The notes below the pieces were generated by a model, which was not told the origin of the DNA, made no database searches, and was given only the letters and a program-made list of their open reading frames with translations. This document shows, in pieces, positions 1 to 9,823 of a stretch of 64,000 bases of DNA. The translations under genes and the position numbers were made by a program. Numbering within the stretch: the first letter of the stretch is position 1; every line of letters starts with the position of its first letter. This stretch comes from Chenopodium formosanum (Eukaryota; Streptophyta; Magnoliopsida; Caryophyllales; Amaranthaceae), in assembly GCA_024500155.1 (NCBI GenBank), contig CM044869.1, positions 26,162,501 to 26,226,500 of the forward strand, written 5' to 3'.

Positions 1-955
1 TTAAACAACATGTTGATCTGGCCAAAAGAAGAGACGGGGACAGAACAGGCCGTGACCGTAAAGAAGGTTACATGGGTCTCGCTAAGGATAGAGACAGAGA
101 TAGCAATCCAGAAGGCAGGGTGTATGTGATCAGTGGAGGACCAATACATGGGGGAACAGTGAACAAGGCACGAGCAGACCTGCGGGAAACGATACACCAG
201 ATAAACTATAATGAGAAGCGCAGGTGGCCACCTCTTCCCCCGCAACCACGAGCTACATTTGATGAGTATGACCAAAAGGGCATAATCTATCCTCATGATG
301 ATCCTCTGGTGGTGACGATGAGAATTGCAAATTGGGAAGTGGACCGAATACTAATAGATGGTGGCAGCTCAGCAAACATCATATATATATCAGCGCGTTC
401 AAAGAGCTGAAGTTAGACATGAAAGATCTAAAAAGGGTGAGTTATGAAGTCACCGGGTTTAACGGTTCTAGACTGACCCCGGAGGATATAATCGAGCTCT
501 CAGTTCGAGTAGGTGAAAGGTCAAAAAGGCGCGATGTTCGAGCAAAGTTCCTGGTGATAGACTCTCCTTCACCTTACAATGTGATCATGGGAAGGTCGCT
601 CATCCACAAGATCGGCGGAGTGGTTTCCACCTATCATCTTGTCATGGCTTACACAACTAATGAAGGGCGGTTAGAAAAGCTTAGAAGAAGCCAAAAGACG
701 GCTCAACAATGTTACATAACTACTCTAAAGCAGCCCGCTAGGACCAGACAACAGCCTGTCTCAGAGCAAAGGTCCATTAGGCAAGCCGAGAAAAAGTCAA
801 GAAAAAGGAAGCGCGAAGAATATCACAGGGAGAAGGAAAAGCAAAAGCTAGCCATGGAAAATTTTGAGCCTGCAAAGGAGGAAATGGCTAGACCGTTTCC
901 AGCGGGGAGCATGTTACAATTGAGCTCACAGAAGGTGATACTTCAAGAACAGTGA
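1..955 (+). pseudogene. Tat-1 gag C-terminus and aspartic protease, frameshifted
   Basis: The first reading frame has a charged gag tail, then the retropepsin-like core ILIDGGSS at 348-371. This is the DGG variant of the D[ST]G active-site loop, common in Tat elements. After an AT-repeat slip near 385 the protein continues one frame over to 955, with the flap and second-half motif VIMGRSLIHK near 580-610 and a Lys/Arg/Glu-rich linker towards RT. Retroviral-type proteases cleave the Gag-Pol precursor in the virus-like particle. The frameshift and the stop at 955 mean no continuous product. Protease assignment is firm from the motif and its position before RT; the gag limits are unclear. Confidence 0.8.
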
Positions 956-2066
956 AAATTGGAAAGGATATTGATCCTGGAGTGGGGGTACACCTCATAG
1001 AATTGCTGAGAAAGAACAAACACATCTTCGCATTTTCAGCAGATGAGATGCCCGAAATTGACCCTGCAGTCATGGTCCACAGGCTAAATGTGAGAGAAGA
1101 TATTAAGCCAGTAAGACAGAAGAAACGAAGCTTCCCCACATAGAAAAATCAGGCAATCCAGGAAGAAATGGAAAAACTCCTGGAAGCTAGATTCATTGAG
1201 CCTTGCGACTACCCGAAGTGGCTAGCCAACGTGGTCATGGTGAAGAAGGCAAATGGCTAGTGGAGGATGTGTGTTGATTTCACAAATCTCAACAAAGCTT
1301 GCCTAAAAGACTGTTACCCGCTGCCGCGAATCGATCAGCTGGTAGATTCAACCAGTGGGCACGCACTACTAAGCTTCATGGATGCCTTCTCTGGGTACTA
1401 TTAGATCAGATTACACAACCAAGACCGGTAGAAAACCGCATTCATCACCGAGGGGGGAGTGTACAATTACATAGGTATGCCCTTCGGGTTGAAGAATGTC
1501 GGAGCTACTTTTCAGAAGACAATGGATAGTGTGTTCATGCACTAGAAGGGTAGGAATGTTGAGGTATACGTGGACGACTTAATTGTCAAGAGCGTCACGC
1601 AGGCAGGACATATCATGGATCTGGAGGAAATATTTGCCACCCTAAACAAGTATAACATCAAACTTAACCCGAAGAAATGTGTCTTCGGGGTGAGCTCGGG
1701 AAAATTCTTGGGCTTCCTGATCAATGAGAGAGGGATATATGCAAATCCGGAGAAGGTTGAAGCAGTCTTGAGCTTACCTGAACCTAAGTGCATTAAGGAC
1801 ATCATGCGGCTGACAGGCAGAATGGCCGCACTGACTAGGTTCATCAGCAAGTCAGCCGATAAAGCTTTACCGTTCTACCAGCTGCTGAAAGGGAACAGGG
1901 AATTTAACTGGGGAGCCGCAAAAAAAGAAGCCTTTGAGGGCATCAAGGAGTATCTGACTAAGCTCCCAACAATGATCAGGCCAGAGATGAAGGAAAAATT
2001 ACAGTTGTACATTTCTACGTCAATTCAAACAATCGCAGCCGTTCTCCTGGTAGAAAGACAAAAGTA
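956..2066 (+). pseudogene. Tat-1 reverse transcriptase, several stops
   Basis: Recognisable RT blocks occur in order: the acidic linker and KKRSFPT region (about 1120), the RMCVDFTNLNKA block (1261-1300), LPRIDQLVD (1320), the SFMDAFSGY block (1375), and the active site YVDD at 1567-1578. The thumb and connection follow (KFLGFLINERGI, about 1700). The enzyme would copy the element RNA into cDNA. In-frame stops at 1141, 1258, 1401, around 1545 and 2065 rule out function. The motif order fits gypsy RT exactly, and the text around VDFTNLNKA is Tat-like rather than Athila-like. Confidence 0.88.
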
Positions 2067-2067
2067 G

Positions 2068-2375
2068 CAAAGGCCAATATACTTTGTGAGCCACGTGCTG
2101 ACTGAGGCCGAGCAAAGGTACCCATTGGTGGAGAAGCTAGCTTTTGTGGTTGTAACTACAGCAAGGAAGTTGAAACCATATTTTGACGCGCACATAATAC
2201 AAATCTTCACAAATCACCCACTAGAGAAAGCATTACAAAAAATGGACGCGTTAGGCAGACTATTAAAGTGGGCCATTGAGCTCTCCGAGTATGAGTTCGA
2301 GGTCAAACCTAGGGCAGCTATCAAAGCGCAAGCCCTAGCAGACTTCATCGTGGAAGCCTCGTACGATGAGAAAGA
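2068..2375 (+). pseudogene. Tat-1 first RNase H (gypsy type)
   Basis: Directly after RT the frame reads through the gypsy RNase H region. It includes the PIYFVSHVLTEAEQRYP-like block near 2070-2125, the ARKLKPYF block near 2165 and IIQIFTNHPL near 2200. This domain normally removes template RNA during cDNA synthesis. The stop at 2065 separates it from RT, so it is a relic. The following frame runs into a second RNase H, which distinguishes Tat from Athila. Confidence 0.75.
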
Positions 2376-2800
2376 AGATGATATTGGAATCTGGAAGGTA
2401 GAGGTAGATAGATCATCAGCCCAAACAGGGAGCGGAGTAGGGATCATAATGACATCCCCAGAGGGAAATGTATTTGAGTATGCCATTGAGTTCAAATTCA
2501 AGGCATCAAACAACGAGGCAGAGTACGAGGCAGCTTTGGCAGGCCTGCGTATGAGTATCGCAGCCGGAGCCAAGAAAGTTCATCTGCAGACTGACTCTCA
2601 GCTTGTCGCCAGTTAGCTGAGGGGGGAATATGAGATTAGGGAATCAACAATGTTGAAGTATGTAACCAAGGTAAAGGAGCTGGCAGCTCAGCTAGTTCAC
2701 TTCCAGATAGTCTTGGTCCCTAGAGCGGGAAACTCCCAAGCTGATGCGTTATCAAAGTTAGCTAGTTCCACCCTGCAGAGCCTCACAAGAGCAGTGATGG
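2376..2800 (+). pseudogene. Tat-1 second, archaeal-type RNase H
   Basis: A second RNase H follows the first. WKVEVDRSS near 2392-2418 holds the first catalytic Asp. NNEAEYEAALAGL near 2512-2550 holds the Glu-containing helix. LQTDSQLVAS near 2584-2613 holds the third Asp, and QADALSKLAS near 2731-2765 is the final block. Tat-lineage elements are known to have acquired such a domain in addition to the gypsy copy. A TAG after LVAS near 2614 breaks the frame. Domain assignment rests on motif order. Confidence 0.75.
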
Positions 2801-3456
2801 TGGAAGTCCTGGAGGAAAGCAGCATCACCGAAAAAGAGCAGGTGAACTGCATCGGACAGCAACGAGCTTGGTTCACAGACATACTTGCATACAAAGTTCA
2901 TGGCTCGCTGCCGGACGATGAAGTGCAAGCTAAGAAAGTGAAGAAAGACGCTAACTTGTACGTGGTGATGAATGAGGAGCTCAACAAGAAGGGCTTCTCA
3001 AAACCACTGCTACGGTGTACTCTAGAGTGGGAGCAGGAGAAAATCATGGAAGAAGCACACTCAGGAATATGTGCCAACCACATTGATGGAAAGGCATTGG
3101 GATTAGAAGTTCTCAGAAGGGGTGCATATTAGCCAACTCTGACGCAAGACGCACAGGCATATGTGAAAAAGTGTGACAAGTGTCAAAAATATTCCCCAGT
3201 CATAAACTAACTAGCAAATGATCTGACCCTTATCCTCAACCCGATCCCGTTTGCTCAGTGGGGAATAGAAATATTGGGACCCTTCACCACTAGGTCAGCG
3301 GGCAGGAAGTACCTCATAGTGGAAGTAGACTATTTTACCAAGTGGATAGAGGCCGAGCCCACTAAGTACATAAAGGCAACCCAAGTGAGGACGTTCATAT
3401 GGAAAAACATCATCACAAGGTTCGGGGTGCCGCAGAACATAGTCTTTGACCACGGT
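2801..3456 (+). pseudogene. Tat-1 integrase zinc finger and core, 3' truncated
   Basis: An HHCC-type zinc finger is visible (HSGICANH near 3058, then CDKC near 3172). The catalytic core begins with WGIEILGPF near 3262, followed by VDYFTKWIEAEP near 3330 with the first catalytic Asp. The second Asp lies in VFDHG near 3450. The Glu of the D,D-E triad is missing because the sequence switches to the integrase C-terminus of an Athila element at about 3457. Stops at 3130 and 3208 also break the frame. Integrase would insert the cDNA into host DNA; this copy cannot. Confidence 0.82.
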
Positions 3457-3655
3457 TATTTCCAGGATAGCTCATGTCAAGATGGAGCGGTCCTTACTTG
3501 GTTAAGAATGTCTTTCCTAGTGGTGTTGTAGAGGTTTCAATGATGGATTCTTCGTCTTCGTTTAAGGTCAATGGCCATCGACTCAAGAAGTATTTCGATG
3601 GTGCTTTTGTTTGCCTTATTCACATGTTGCTTCTCCGACAACCACCTTAATAGGT
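3457..3655 (+). pseudogene. Ath-A integrase C-terminal tail
   Basis: This short piece matches the last 60 or so residues of the Ath-B integrase: the SRWSGPY-like GPY/F module, then VVEVSMMDSSSSFKVNGHRLKKYF and a short tail ending in RQPP at the stop near 3650. Only the DNA-binding C-terminus remains. The upstream junction with Tat-1 lies in a region where the two integrases are not aligned, so this is a deletion or illegitimate join, not a homologous fusion. It is non-functional. Confidence 0.75.
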
Positions 3656-3689
3656 GGAGAACGTTGAGCTATGACGTTAAACAAGCGCT

Positions 3690-3709
3690 TCCCGAGAGGC
3701 AACCCGGTT
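3690..3709 (+). other. Post-pol hairpin with AGGCAA loop (Ath-A)
   Basis: After AGCGCT comes a CCGAG / AGGCAA / CCCGG stem-loop at 3692-3707. The Ath-B and NA-D copies have different stem bases but the same loop. One stem pair is mismatched here, fitting a decayed copy. Confidence 0.6.
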
Positions 3710-4004
3710 TTCTAACCCTTATCTTTTGATTTTTCATTTTTCTATATCTTTTATTTTTGAGAACATATCTTATTCTTATTTGTTTTCTTGATTTTAGGTG
3801 CCATGAGATTGGATCAATGAAAATTTCCAACAATTTCGGTGTTAATTCAAGGTTTCACGAGGTTTGGTTAAGCCTAGGTGAAGAACTTTGTTGGGGTTTC
3901 ATGCTCTCGTGTTTGCATTTTCATTGATTTTCTACTCTTTTTCGAGTGAGTTTTCAACTATCTCTTTAGTGCAAACACGAGAGTATGTTCATGGCCGAAA
4001 TTTT

Positions 4005-4360
4005 CTTGCTTGGTGCGGGCGCATCATAGGTTGCGCGCGCGCACCAAAGGGGTCAGATATCTAAGCTCATGTTAATGAAATTTGACGGTTTTTAAACCCC
4101 CCCGTACCCCCTTGTGCGCACGCACCACTATCCCTGCGCACGCGCACAAAGAAGGTCAGATCTTTGGCCTTCTTTTGGTGCGTCTCAAGCAAAGTCAGCC
4201 CCCCAAGCCCCTACCTGGTGCGCACGCACCACCTGGCTGCACGCACGCACCAGGTAGGCAGCGTTTGTGGCTCGTGTTGCAGCCCTAGCACGCAGCATGC
4301 CCTACCCCTACCATAACTGGTGCGCACGCACCAACCCAGCTGTGCGCACGCACCAGCCGC
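4005..4360 (+). promoter_or_regulatory. CpG-rich palindrome cluster upstream of the Ath-A ATHILA ORF
   Basis: In otherwise AT-rich DNA, about 350 bp hold repeated near-palindromes of the type TGGTGCGCACGCACCA (4216-4231; others near 4116, 4320 and 4345). A pyrimidine-rich stretch (4380-4490) follows, resembling the Y-patch and leader of plant promoters. The same arrangement is at 21515-21815 in Ath-B, and a related GC-rich cluster lies upstream of the TATA box in the Ath-B LTRs. A second, internal promoter for the downstream ORF is inference. Confidence 0.45.
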
Positions 4361-4728
4361 AGCACAAAAGCCCCCTTATTTCGTGCCCTCTTCTCCGTAG
4401 TTCACCCCCTTATTCACTCCTTTCTCTTACCCCGATTTCCCCTTCATTCCTCTACTCTTTCATTCCTCATAAACCCTTTCAATCTCTTTGAATATTCAAG
4501 CACATTCATCCTTTTTAATTTCAATTCATCACAAAATTACATTAATCTCATTTAAATCTTTCAAAAATAAAAAAAAAACTAAAAATTTTCGATTTTATTT
4601 CGGAAATTTGGGGCTAAAATTCTACTTTTTGAGGGTTTGTTTTGGTTCTTGAATCTTAACTTTGGGTGTTCTAATTGTTCTATATTCATCAATTGTGCAA
4701 TTTGCAAGTAATTCAAAGCTTAATTGAG

Positions 4729-5225
4729 GTATAATTTCTCATTTTCTAGTCATGTTCTTCCTCATTTTTGAAGCTTGAAATCCTTGTTTTTGCTTTCATG
4801 GTAGAACTCCATTGTTGGTTCTTTTAACTTATAATTTGTGTTGAATGTTGTTATTGGATGTTAAATTGAATATTTTTCATGATGAATTTGTATACCTTGC
4901 TTAAATCCTTGATTCACCATTGTTGGCCATTTTCTCTCTCATGGGTATTCTATATGATAGTTTCATTTCTTTGATAATTCAATGTTTTGGGATTAATTTG
5001 CTTATAATGATTCATGATTTGGTCTCTTGTGTCCAATTTTGCCTTAACTTCATGACTAGTTGCTTTAAGCTTATGTCTCAATATTCATGGCATAGTTCAT
5101 ATGTGACCATTTCTTGTTTCATTTTTGATTGAATAATGTTTGTGCTTGGCTTTAGAGCAATTTCTTTTGAATATTCTTGAATAATGATAATTGTAAATGA
5201 ATTGCTCATGAATTGCTTTACTCAG
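4729..5225 (+). other. Candidate leader intron before the Ath-A ATHILA ORF
   Basis: GT at 4729 (context TTGAG/GTATAATTTCT) and AG at 5224-5225 delimit 497 bp of T-rich sequence, and the ATG follows immediately at 5226. In Ath-B the corresponding GT and AG lie at 22195 and 22708-22709, again with the ATG directly after AG. Conservation of both sites in two diverged copies supports a real 5' UTR intron. Confidence 0.55.
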
Positions 5226-6848
5226 ATGGTTCCCATCCGTCAAAGAAGCGTGCTAGAACAAGTTCAAGCAAAGCTAGGCACGTTGTTCCACCTCCCCCCC
5301 CAGGTGGTAGAGACATATGGCATTTAATTCTCTAAGGAATTACATTGGGATAGGTTCAAGCAACTATCCAAGCGGAAGCTCAAGTCAACAAGATTCTACG
5401 ATCAAATAACAACCAAGCTACTTGGAATAGATGATGACGTTCGATACCTAGCCAAGAACCTCGATCTCTTAGAGTTCTTGGATTTGAGCGCCCCTACCTA
5501 TGCTAGGGTGACGTATGAGTTTCTATCATCCCTTAAAGTGGTCCGAGAGCCAAGTGGTGACTCTTCGAGAACTTTGACCTTTCAACTTTTCAATAATGAT
5601 CATCGGTTGTCAGAGTCACAACTTTGTTCCTACTTCCATTTTCCTTGGGTCGTTGATTAAGACCATCTTGTCTATCCGGCCAATGGAAAAATGACTAGCG
5701 ACCATGAATATGATGAACTCAGGTGGTGGCGGCGTATCTCTGATGAGCGGAAATATGAGCCTCAAACTTCTAAATCTGCATCGATCGTTCATCCGGTCAT
5801 GAGATACTTTAATCGTATGCCCTATGATGTAAGGACTCTTTGGGAACTATCTCCCGTGAGGAGCTTTGTTGGCTATGGATTGCCAATCAAGAGTCGCATG
5901 AGATCGAGCTTGTAGATTTCACTCAACATTTGATCAAACGATTTTTGGATATCCGAGATGGTGTTTCGCTTTCGGGGGGTATCCAAATTGGAGGCATGAT
6001 CTCTATCCTCGCTCTTTGCCTTAATGATTCACATGATCTCTATCCTCGCTCTTTGCCTCAATGATTCATATAAAGATTTACTGCGAGCTCCCTCCAATAG
6101 TTGGCCCTAGGGAGAGGACGCCTTCTCATTTCCTTAATGTCTATGCCCCTGTGAACCAAAAGTTCCTTGATCGTACCAAGAAGCATAATGTTTTCATATG
6201 GAAGGTGTCTTGAGTAAAGGATTGTTTCTTGATTCCGAGTAAGGAGGCTACAAACCGTAAGTCAAAGACGGATTCTTTGACTTAGAGACCTCCAAGATGC
6301 AACATCGACCCCTCTCTTCGGAAGAAGTCAAATCATACAAGAACTGCCTCCAATAATGCTCTCTCGATGGATTTCCAAGTTTTACCCCCGGTTGAAGGGG
6401 AGGTACTCCTATCCCTCCTTCTACTTCTTCTATTACATTTTATTTATCTACTATTCATGGCAAGTTAGATTCCATCGCTAATATCTTGTTTTCCATTCCT
6501 TTGGGGTGTGATTCTTCTCTTGGCTATGATTTTCATGCTAATCAATTGGATGACTACCATGTGAGGAGGGGGGAGATTGAACCTTACTTGAACTACCCAT
6601 ACCTCCCGGTTCAACAAGGACATATCCCTTAATGGGAGCCCTTTGACCCTATCGTGGGTCCTAGACCTTGTTACCCCTATTGGGAGGGTCCTCATATCCC
6701 TCCTAGTGCTATCGTGGGAACCACCCCGGCCACTTACGACTACAAGCGGCCCGGTGGATGCGATTATACATATGATCCCGCGAACCCTATGCCTTTCTCG
6801 AACCCCGAGACTTTTGGTAGGTGGGGATTATCGGGACCCTCCAAATAG
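5226..6848 (+). pseudogene. Ath-A ATHILA-domain ORF (ORF3), frameshifted
   Basis: This is the extra ORF after pol in Athila elements. An early frameshift near 5300 breaks the basic N-terminus. The ATHILA (PF03078-like) region is readable at about 5330-5660, with TRFYDQ, LGIDDDV, TYARVTYEFLSSL and LTFQLFNND. Further pieces lie at 5691-5915 and 5840-6064. A Pro/Tyr/Trp-rich C-terminus spans about 6540-6848 (NYPYLPVQQG, PCYPYWEGP, GGCDYTYDPANP). I see no signal peptide or transmembrane segment, so the usual label env-like is not supported by this sequence. The protein's function is unknown. Several stops and frame changes make it a pseudogene. Confidence 0.7.
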
Positions 6849-7410
6849 GGGTAACAAGGTCTAGCTCGGTTCATGTCTTAGAGACCGGGGAGGGGAGTTC
6901 TCATTCTAGCCCTTACCATAGTGCGGAGTGAGACTATTGTGGCTACCACCCCTTATCCTATGTGCTTTATATGATGTTCTCTTTTGCCTATGTGTTATTA
7001 GGTTTGGAGCTTGGGGGATAGTTCATTCTGAGCTTGGGGGTGATTTATGTTGTTTATGTGCTTCATTGTTTCCCTCCTCGCTATTGTAGTTCACTCCTGG
7101 TCTCTTTTGCTTCTAGTATTGATCTCTATGTATCTCTTGCTTCTCTAGTGATGATGCTGATGTATTTCTGCTGATTTCTCTATCCAGTTCTTGGTTTTGT
7201 TGTTTGCTCAACTGATCGATGTCTGATGTGTATCTCTGTTTCTTTATGGTTATGATTCTTGATGATGATTAATTGTTTGATATCTTGTTTCCTGACTCTG
7301 CTTCTGTCTGATGATTCTGCTTCCTGATTTCATTGCTGACCCTATTCGTGATGCTATCATATATTACTTTTTCTTTATTTACATATATTTTATCTTTTAT
7401 ATTCTTGTTT
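6849..7410 (+). other. Ath-A 3' untranslated region, first part
   Basis: No gene is seen. The stretch carries two AGCTTGGGGG polypurine-like copies close together (about 7010-7040) and T/C-rich sequence with repeated TGATG and TCTGCTG motifs. Ath-B has the same layout at 24400-24850. Confidence 0.5.
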
Positions 7411-7420
7411 TATTTTGTAT

Positions 7421-7451
7421 TGAAGTTACTAACAATTTTCTTTGTATATAG
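7421..7451 (+). other. Conserved branch point and 3' splice-site-like element (Ath-A)
   Basis: A perfect TACTAAC (7427-7433), a T-rich stretch and TATAG ending at 7451 form an ideal intron 3' end. The same element is at 24911-24935 in Ath-B and 55335-55359 in Ath-H. The matching donor was not identified. Confidence 0.45.
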
Positions 7452-7749
7452 TCTATATTCTCTCTCACCCTGCTTCGTCGCTTATGCTTTGGATACTGAT
7501 TCTTCATTAAGGTGCTCTCTCAATTTGTTTAATGTAGCATAGCTTCGACGCCTGGTTAGATCCTTCTGATCTTCTTTTTATTCTCTTCTCTTGGATGCTT
7601 AGTTTAGGTTTAGCTTAGGAGAAGTTGAACGGTTCGAGGATGTTTGCTTTCTAACATCTTAGTGTGTTTGGGAACATTGGCGTTGTAGCCGAATGTTCAC
7701 TTGTTTGTCGATTGGGACTTATGTGTGTTAGCATGACTTCCTTGTTGCA

Positions 7750-8010
7750 TTTCTACTTCTCTTTTGCTTCTCTATTTCTTATTTTATTTCTTTTTCCTCC
7801 TTTTCTATTGTCTTATGTTTTTCTTTTTCTTTTTGTTTCCCTTTTTCCATTTTCTTCTACTTTCCTTTTTACACTTTACTTTCATACATTTTGATTTTAT
7901 ACTTTCCTTTGCAAAAAAATAAAAAAAAAATAAAAAAAAATAAAAGAATAAAAAAAATAAAAAGAAAAAAAAAGAAAAAAAAAAAGAGAAAAGAAGAGAA
8001 AAAATAAAGA
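7750..8010. repeat. Pyrimidine tract followed by A-rich tract
   Basis: About 150 bp of T/C (7750-7905) is followed at once by about 100 bp of A with a few G and T (7911-8010). The same pair occurs at 25200-25460 in Ath-B. The open frames here are low-complexity, with no protein signature. Confidence 0.7.
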
Positions 8011-9780
8011 TTTAAAAACCAAAAAGGATTTTGTAAATATGAATAAAATGTTTTTGAGGCATTGGTTTTCTTTCTTAAAATTTTGCTTTTGCTTTGGACT
8101 TAGTACCACTTGAGCTTGCACATTGGCTATTATTCTTCCTAAAAACAATGGTTTGCACGGTTTGAGAGTATCTTTGGTTGATTCTAGGATAGAGTATGCT
8201 AAGGTAGTCCTTTTAGAACTATTAGGACCTTGACGCCAGATTCTTTTGTTTTTGAAAACTCGCAATCGTTCCCCTTTGGTGAATTTGAAGCCTTTAGTGA
8301 GTTTTGGCCACATCCTTGTGAGGTTTCATTGTTTTTCACGCCTTCTACAATCACTTGCATGAGCGGCATGGATCCTTGACTATTGCGGACCTAATCTTGA
8401 ATCTTGACTCATAATTCTCAAACACGAGACCGAACCATCTAAGGAGGACAAAGGCATCTTTTCGGGGTGGTAATTTTTCTTTTCTAGGTTAATTTTCTTT
8501 ATTTTTAGTTCTTGAGTTCACATTTTCCTACTTGCTAACCATTTGAGCCTTTTTCCCTTCTTTTCAAGCCACATCTTTAGAACTTTGGGCCTTTTGTTTC
8601 TTTTTGTTCCATTTTTGGTTTTTGTGAAGCAAATGGTCATGTTCTTGGAGATTGTGGTATATGAGTTTGGATATTGGTTCTTATTTGTAAGCAAGCTTGT
8701 GTTTTGTATATCTTGTGAATAATGGCAAGTGAATAAATGAAAAAAAGCCGTCCATAGTTGAAAGAGGCAAGAACAATGAATAAAGTGAATAATGAAACAT
8801 TGAAATAATTAGAAAAAGCAAAGCAAATTCAAAAAGCTTTGGCAAAAATTGAAAAAAAAAAAGGATAACAAGAAACAATTCAAAAACATTTTGATGTAAA
8901 CGTTTCTCCCTATTTTAAGCATTGAGGACAATGCTTAGTTCAAGCTTGGGGGGAAGCGTCTTACGCTTTTTGTATATATAATTGTGGTTGTAGCTTTGAA
9001 TAAGCTTGGGGGTGTTAGTTTGTTTTTGTTTGGTGATCTATTTGTTTTGGTGTTGAGATTTGGCCACTTTTCTTCACAACTTAGGTGTACCACCAAATTC
9101 TAAATTTTAAGCCTACCCTCAACCTTTTGTCTTTACGTTACAACCTTTGGGAAAGCCCTTTTGATCTGGTGGTTGAGTCATATACCGAGGGAGGGCATTA
9201 TGAGTTAAAGCCTAAGGAGAGGGGATGCAAAGTCAAGATGTCGAGAAAACCTCAAATCTTTTGTTTTTCCGGTTCCTTCGAGGAACTATTGAGATGCTTA
9301 CTAATTAAAAGAAGATTTGAAGCCAATTGGGAAAATGTGCTAAAATTGTTTTTAGATGAAGGTGAATTGCGTTTTGGCAGTTCTCTATACTTAGCATGTC
9401 CTATGTTTCAATCAACCCTCAATATCTTAGAACGTGCTTACCATTGTTGTTTAGAAAGTTTGTTATCCTCTCGTGTTTTGATCATGTGCAAAAGTTCATT
9501 GTATAAGCACCTCTTTTCCTTTCAAGGTTTTAATTTTCTCTTTTCTCCTTTTATGTTTTGCCTCCTTTTAATGAAGAGTTATGGGTTAACCTCTTAGGAA
9601 ACCCTTACGAGAGCATTACTCGTCCTCTAGGGCGATCTAGAGGTTTAAATGGCTTGTCTATTGTTGCTAAAATTGACAGTGATTCCTACAAAAGTGAGTT
9701 AGTGTATATTCTCTTATTCTCTAGTCTTTCTCATTTCTTGCTTGCCTAATTAATGTCATCATTTTCCTTTAAGCTTGATT
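8011..9780 (+). other. Ath-A 3' untranslated region, second part
   Basis: Sequence similar to Ath-B (25460-26380 and 32413-32940) and Ath-H (55690-57025). It contains a hairpin plus PPT-like tract (8917-8953), another AGCTTGGGGG near 9003, and an open frame at 9085-9597. Within that frame, 36 codons (9139-9246) differ from Ath-B mainly at silent positions. No known protein family is recognised. Confidence 0.5.
8917..8953 (+). promoter_or_regulatory. Internal hairpin and PPT-like tract (Ath-A)
   Basis: Stem AAGCATTG / loop AGGA / stem CAATGCTT (8917-8936) is followed after 6 nt by AGCTTGGGGGG. It is the same layout as at the true PPT, about 0.9 kb upstream of it. NA-D (29407-29441) and Ath-H (56585-56620) have counterparts with different stem bases. 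Confidence 0.6.
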
Positions 9781-9783
9781 TTG

Positions 9784-9823
9784 TTTTGCTCGAGGATAAG
9801 CAAAGGTTTAGCTTGGGGGAATT
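9784..9823 (+). promoter_or_regulatory. Polypurine tract of Ath-A with upstream hairpin
   Basis: TTTTGCTC / GAGGAT / AAGCAAAG forms an imperfect stem-loop (9784-9805). It is followed by the PPT AGCTTGGGGGAATT directly before the LTR start TGATGAG at 9824. The PPT primes plus-strand DNA synthesis. Confidence 0.75.

Larger units (their letters stand above)
1..3456 (+). mobile_element. Tat-1: degenerate Tat-lineage Ty3/gypsy pol fragment
   Basis: A continuous but broken gypsy polyprotein runs in the order gag tail, protease, reverse transcriptase, RNase H, second (archaeal-type) RNase H, integrase zinc finger and integrase core. That order with two RNase H domains is typical of the Tat/Ogre/Retand lineage. 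The frame is interrupted by stops (for example at 1141, 1258, 1401 and 2065) and by a slip in an AT run near 385. It stops in the integrase just after the second catalytic Asp region, and Athila-type sequence begins. The 5' part lies outside the window. It could be the pol of Tat-E, whose 3' part resumes near 10361 on the same strand, but that link is inference. Confidence 0.85.

Noticed and set aside
7333..7894. Hydrophobic open frames (69 and 76 codons) resembling membrane peptides
   Set aside because: They lie in T/C-rich low-complexity sequence, where any pyrimidine run reads as Phe, Leu and Ser. The frames are not conserved in Ath-B.
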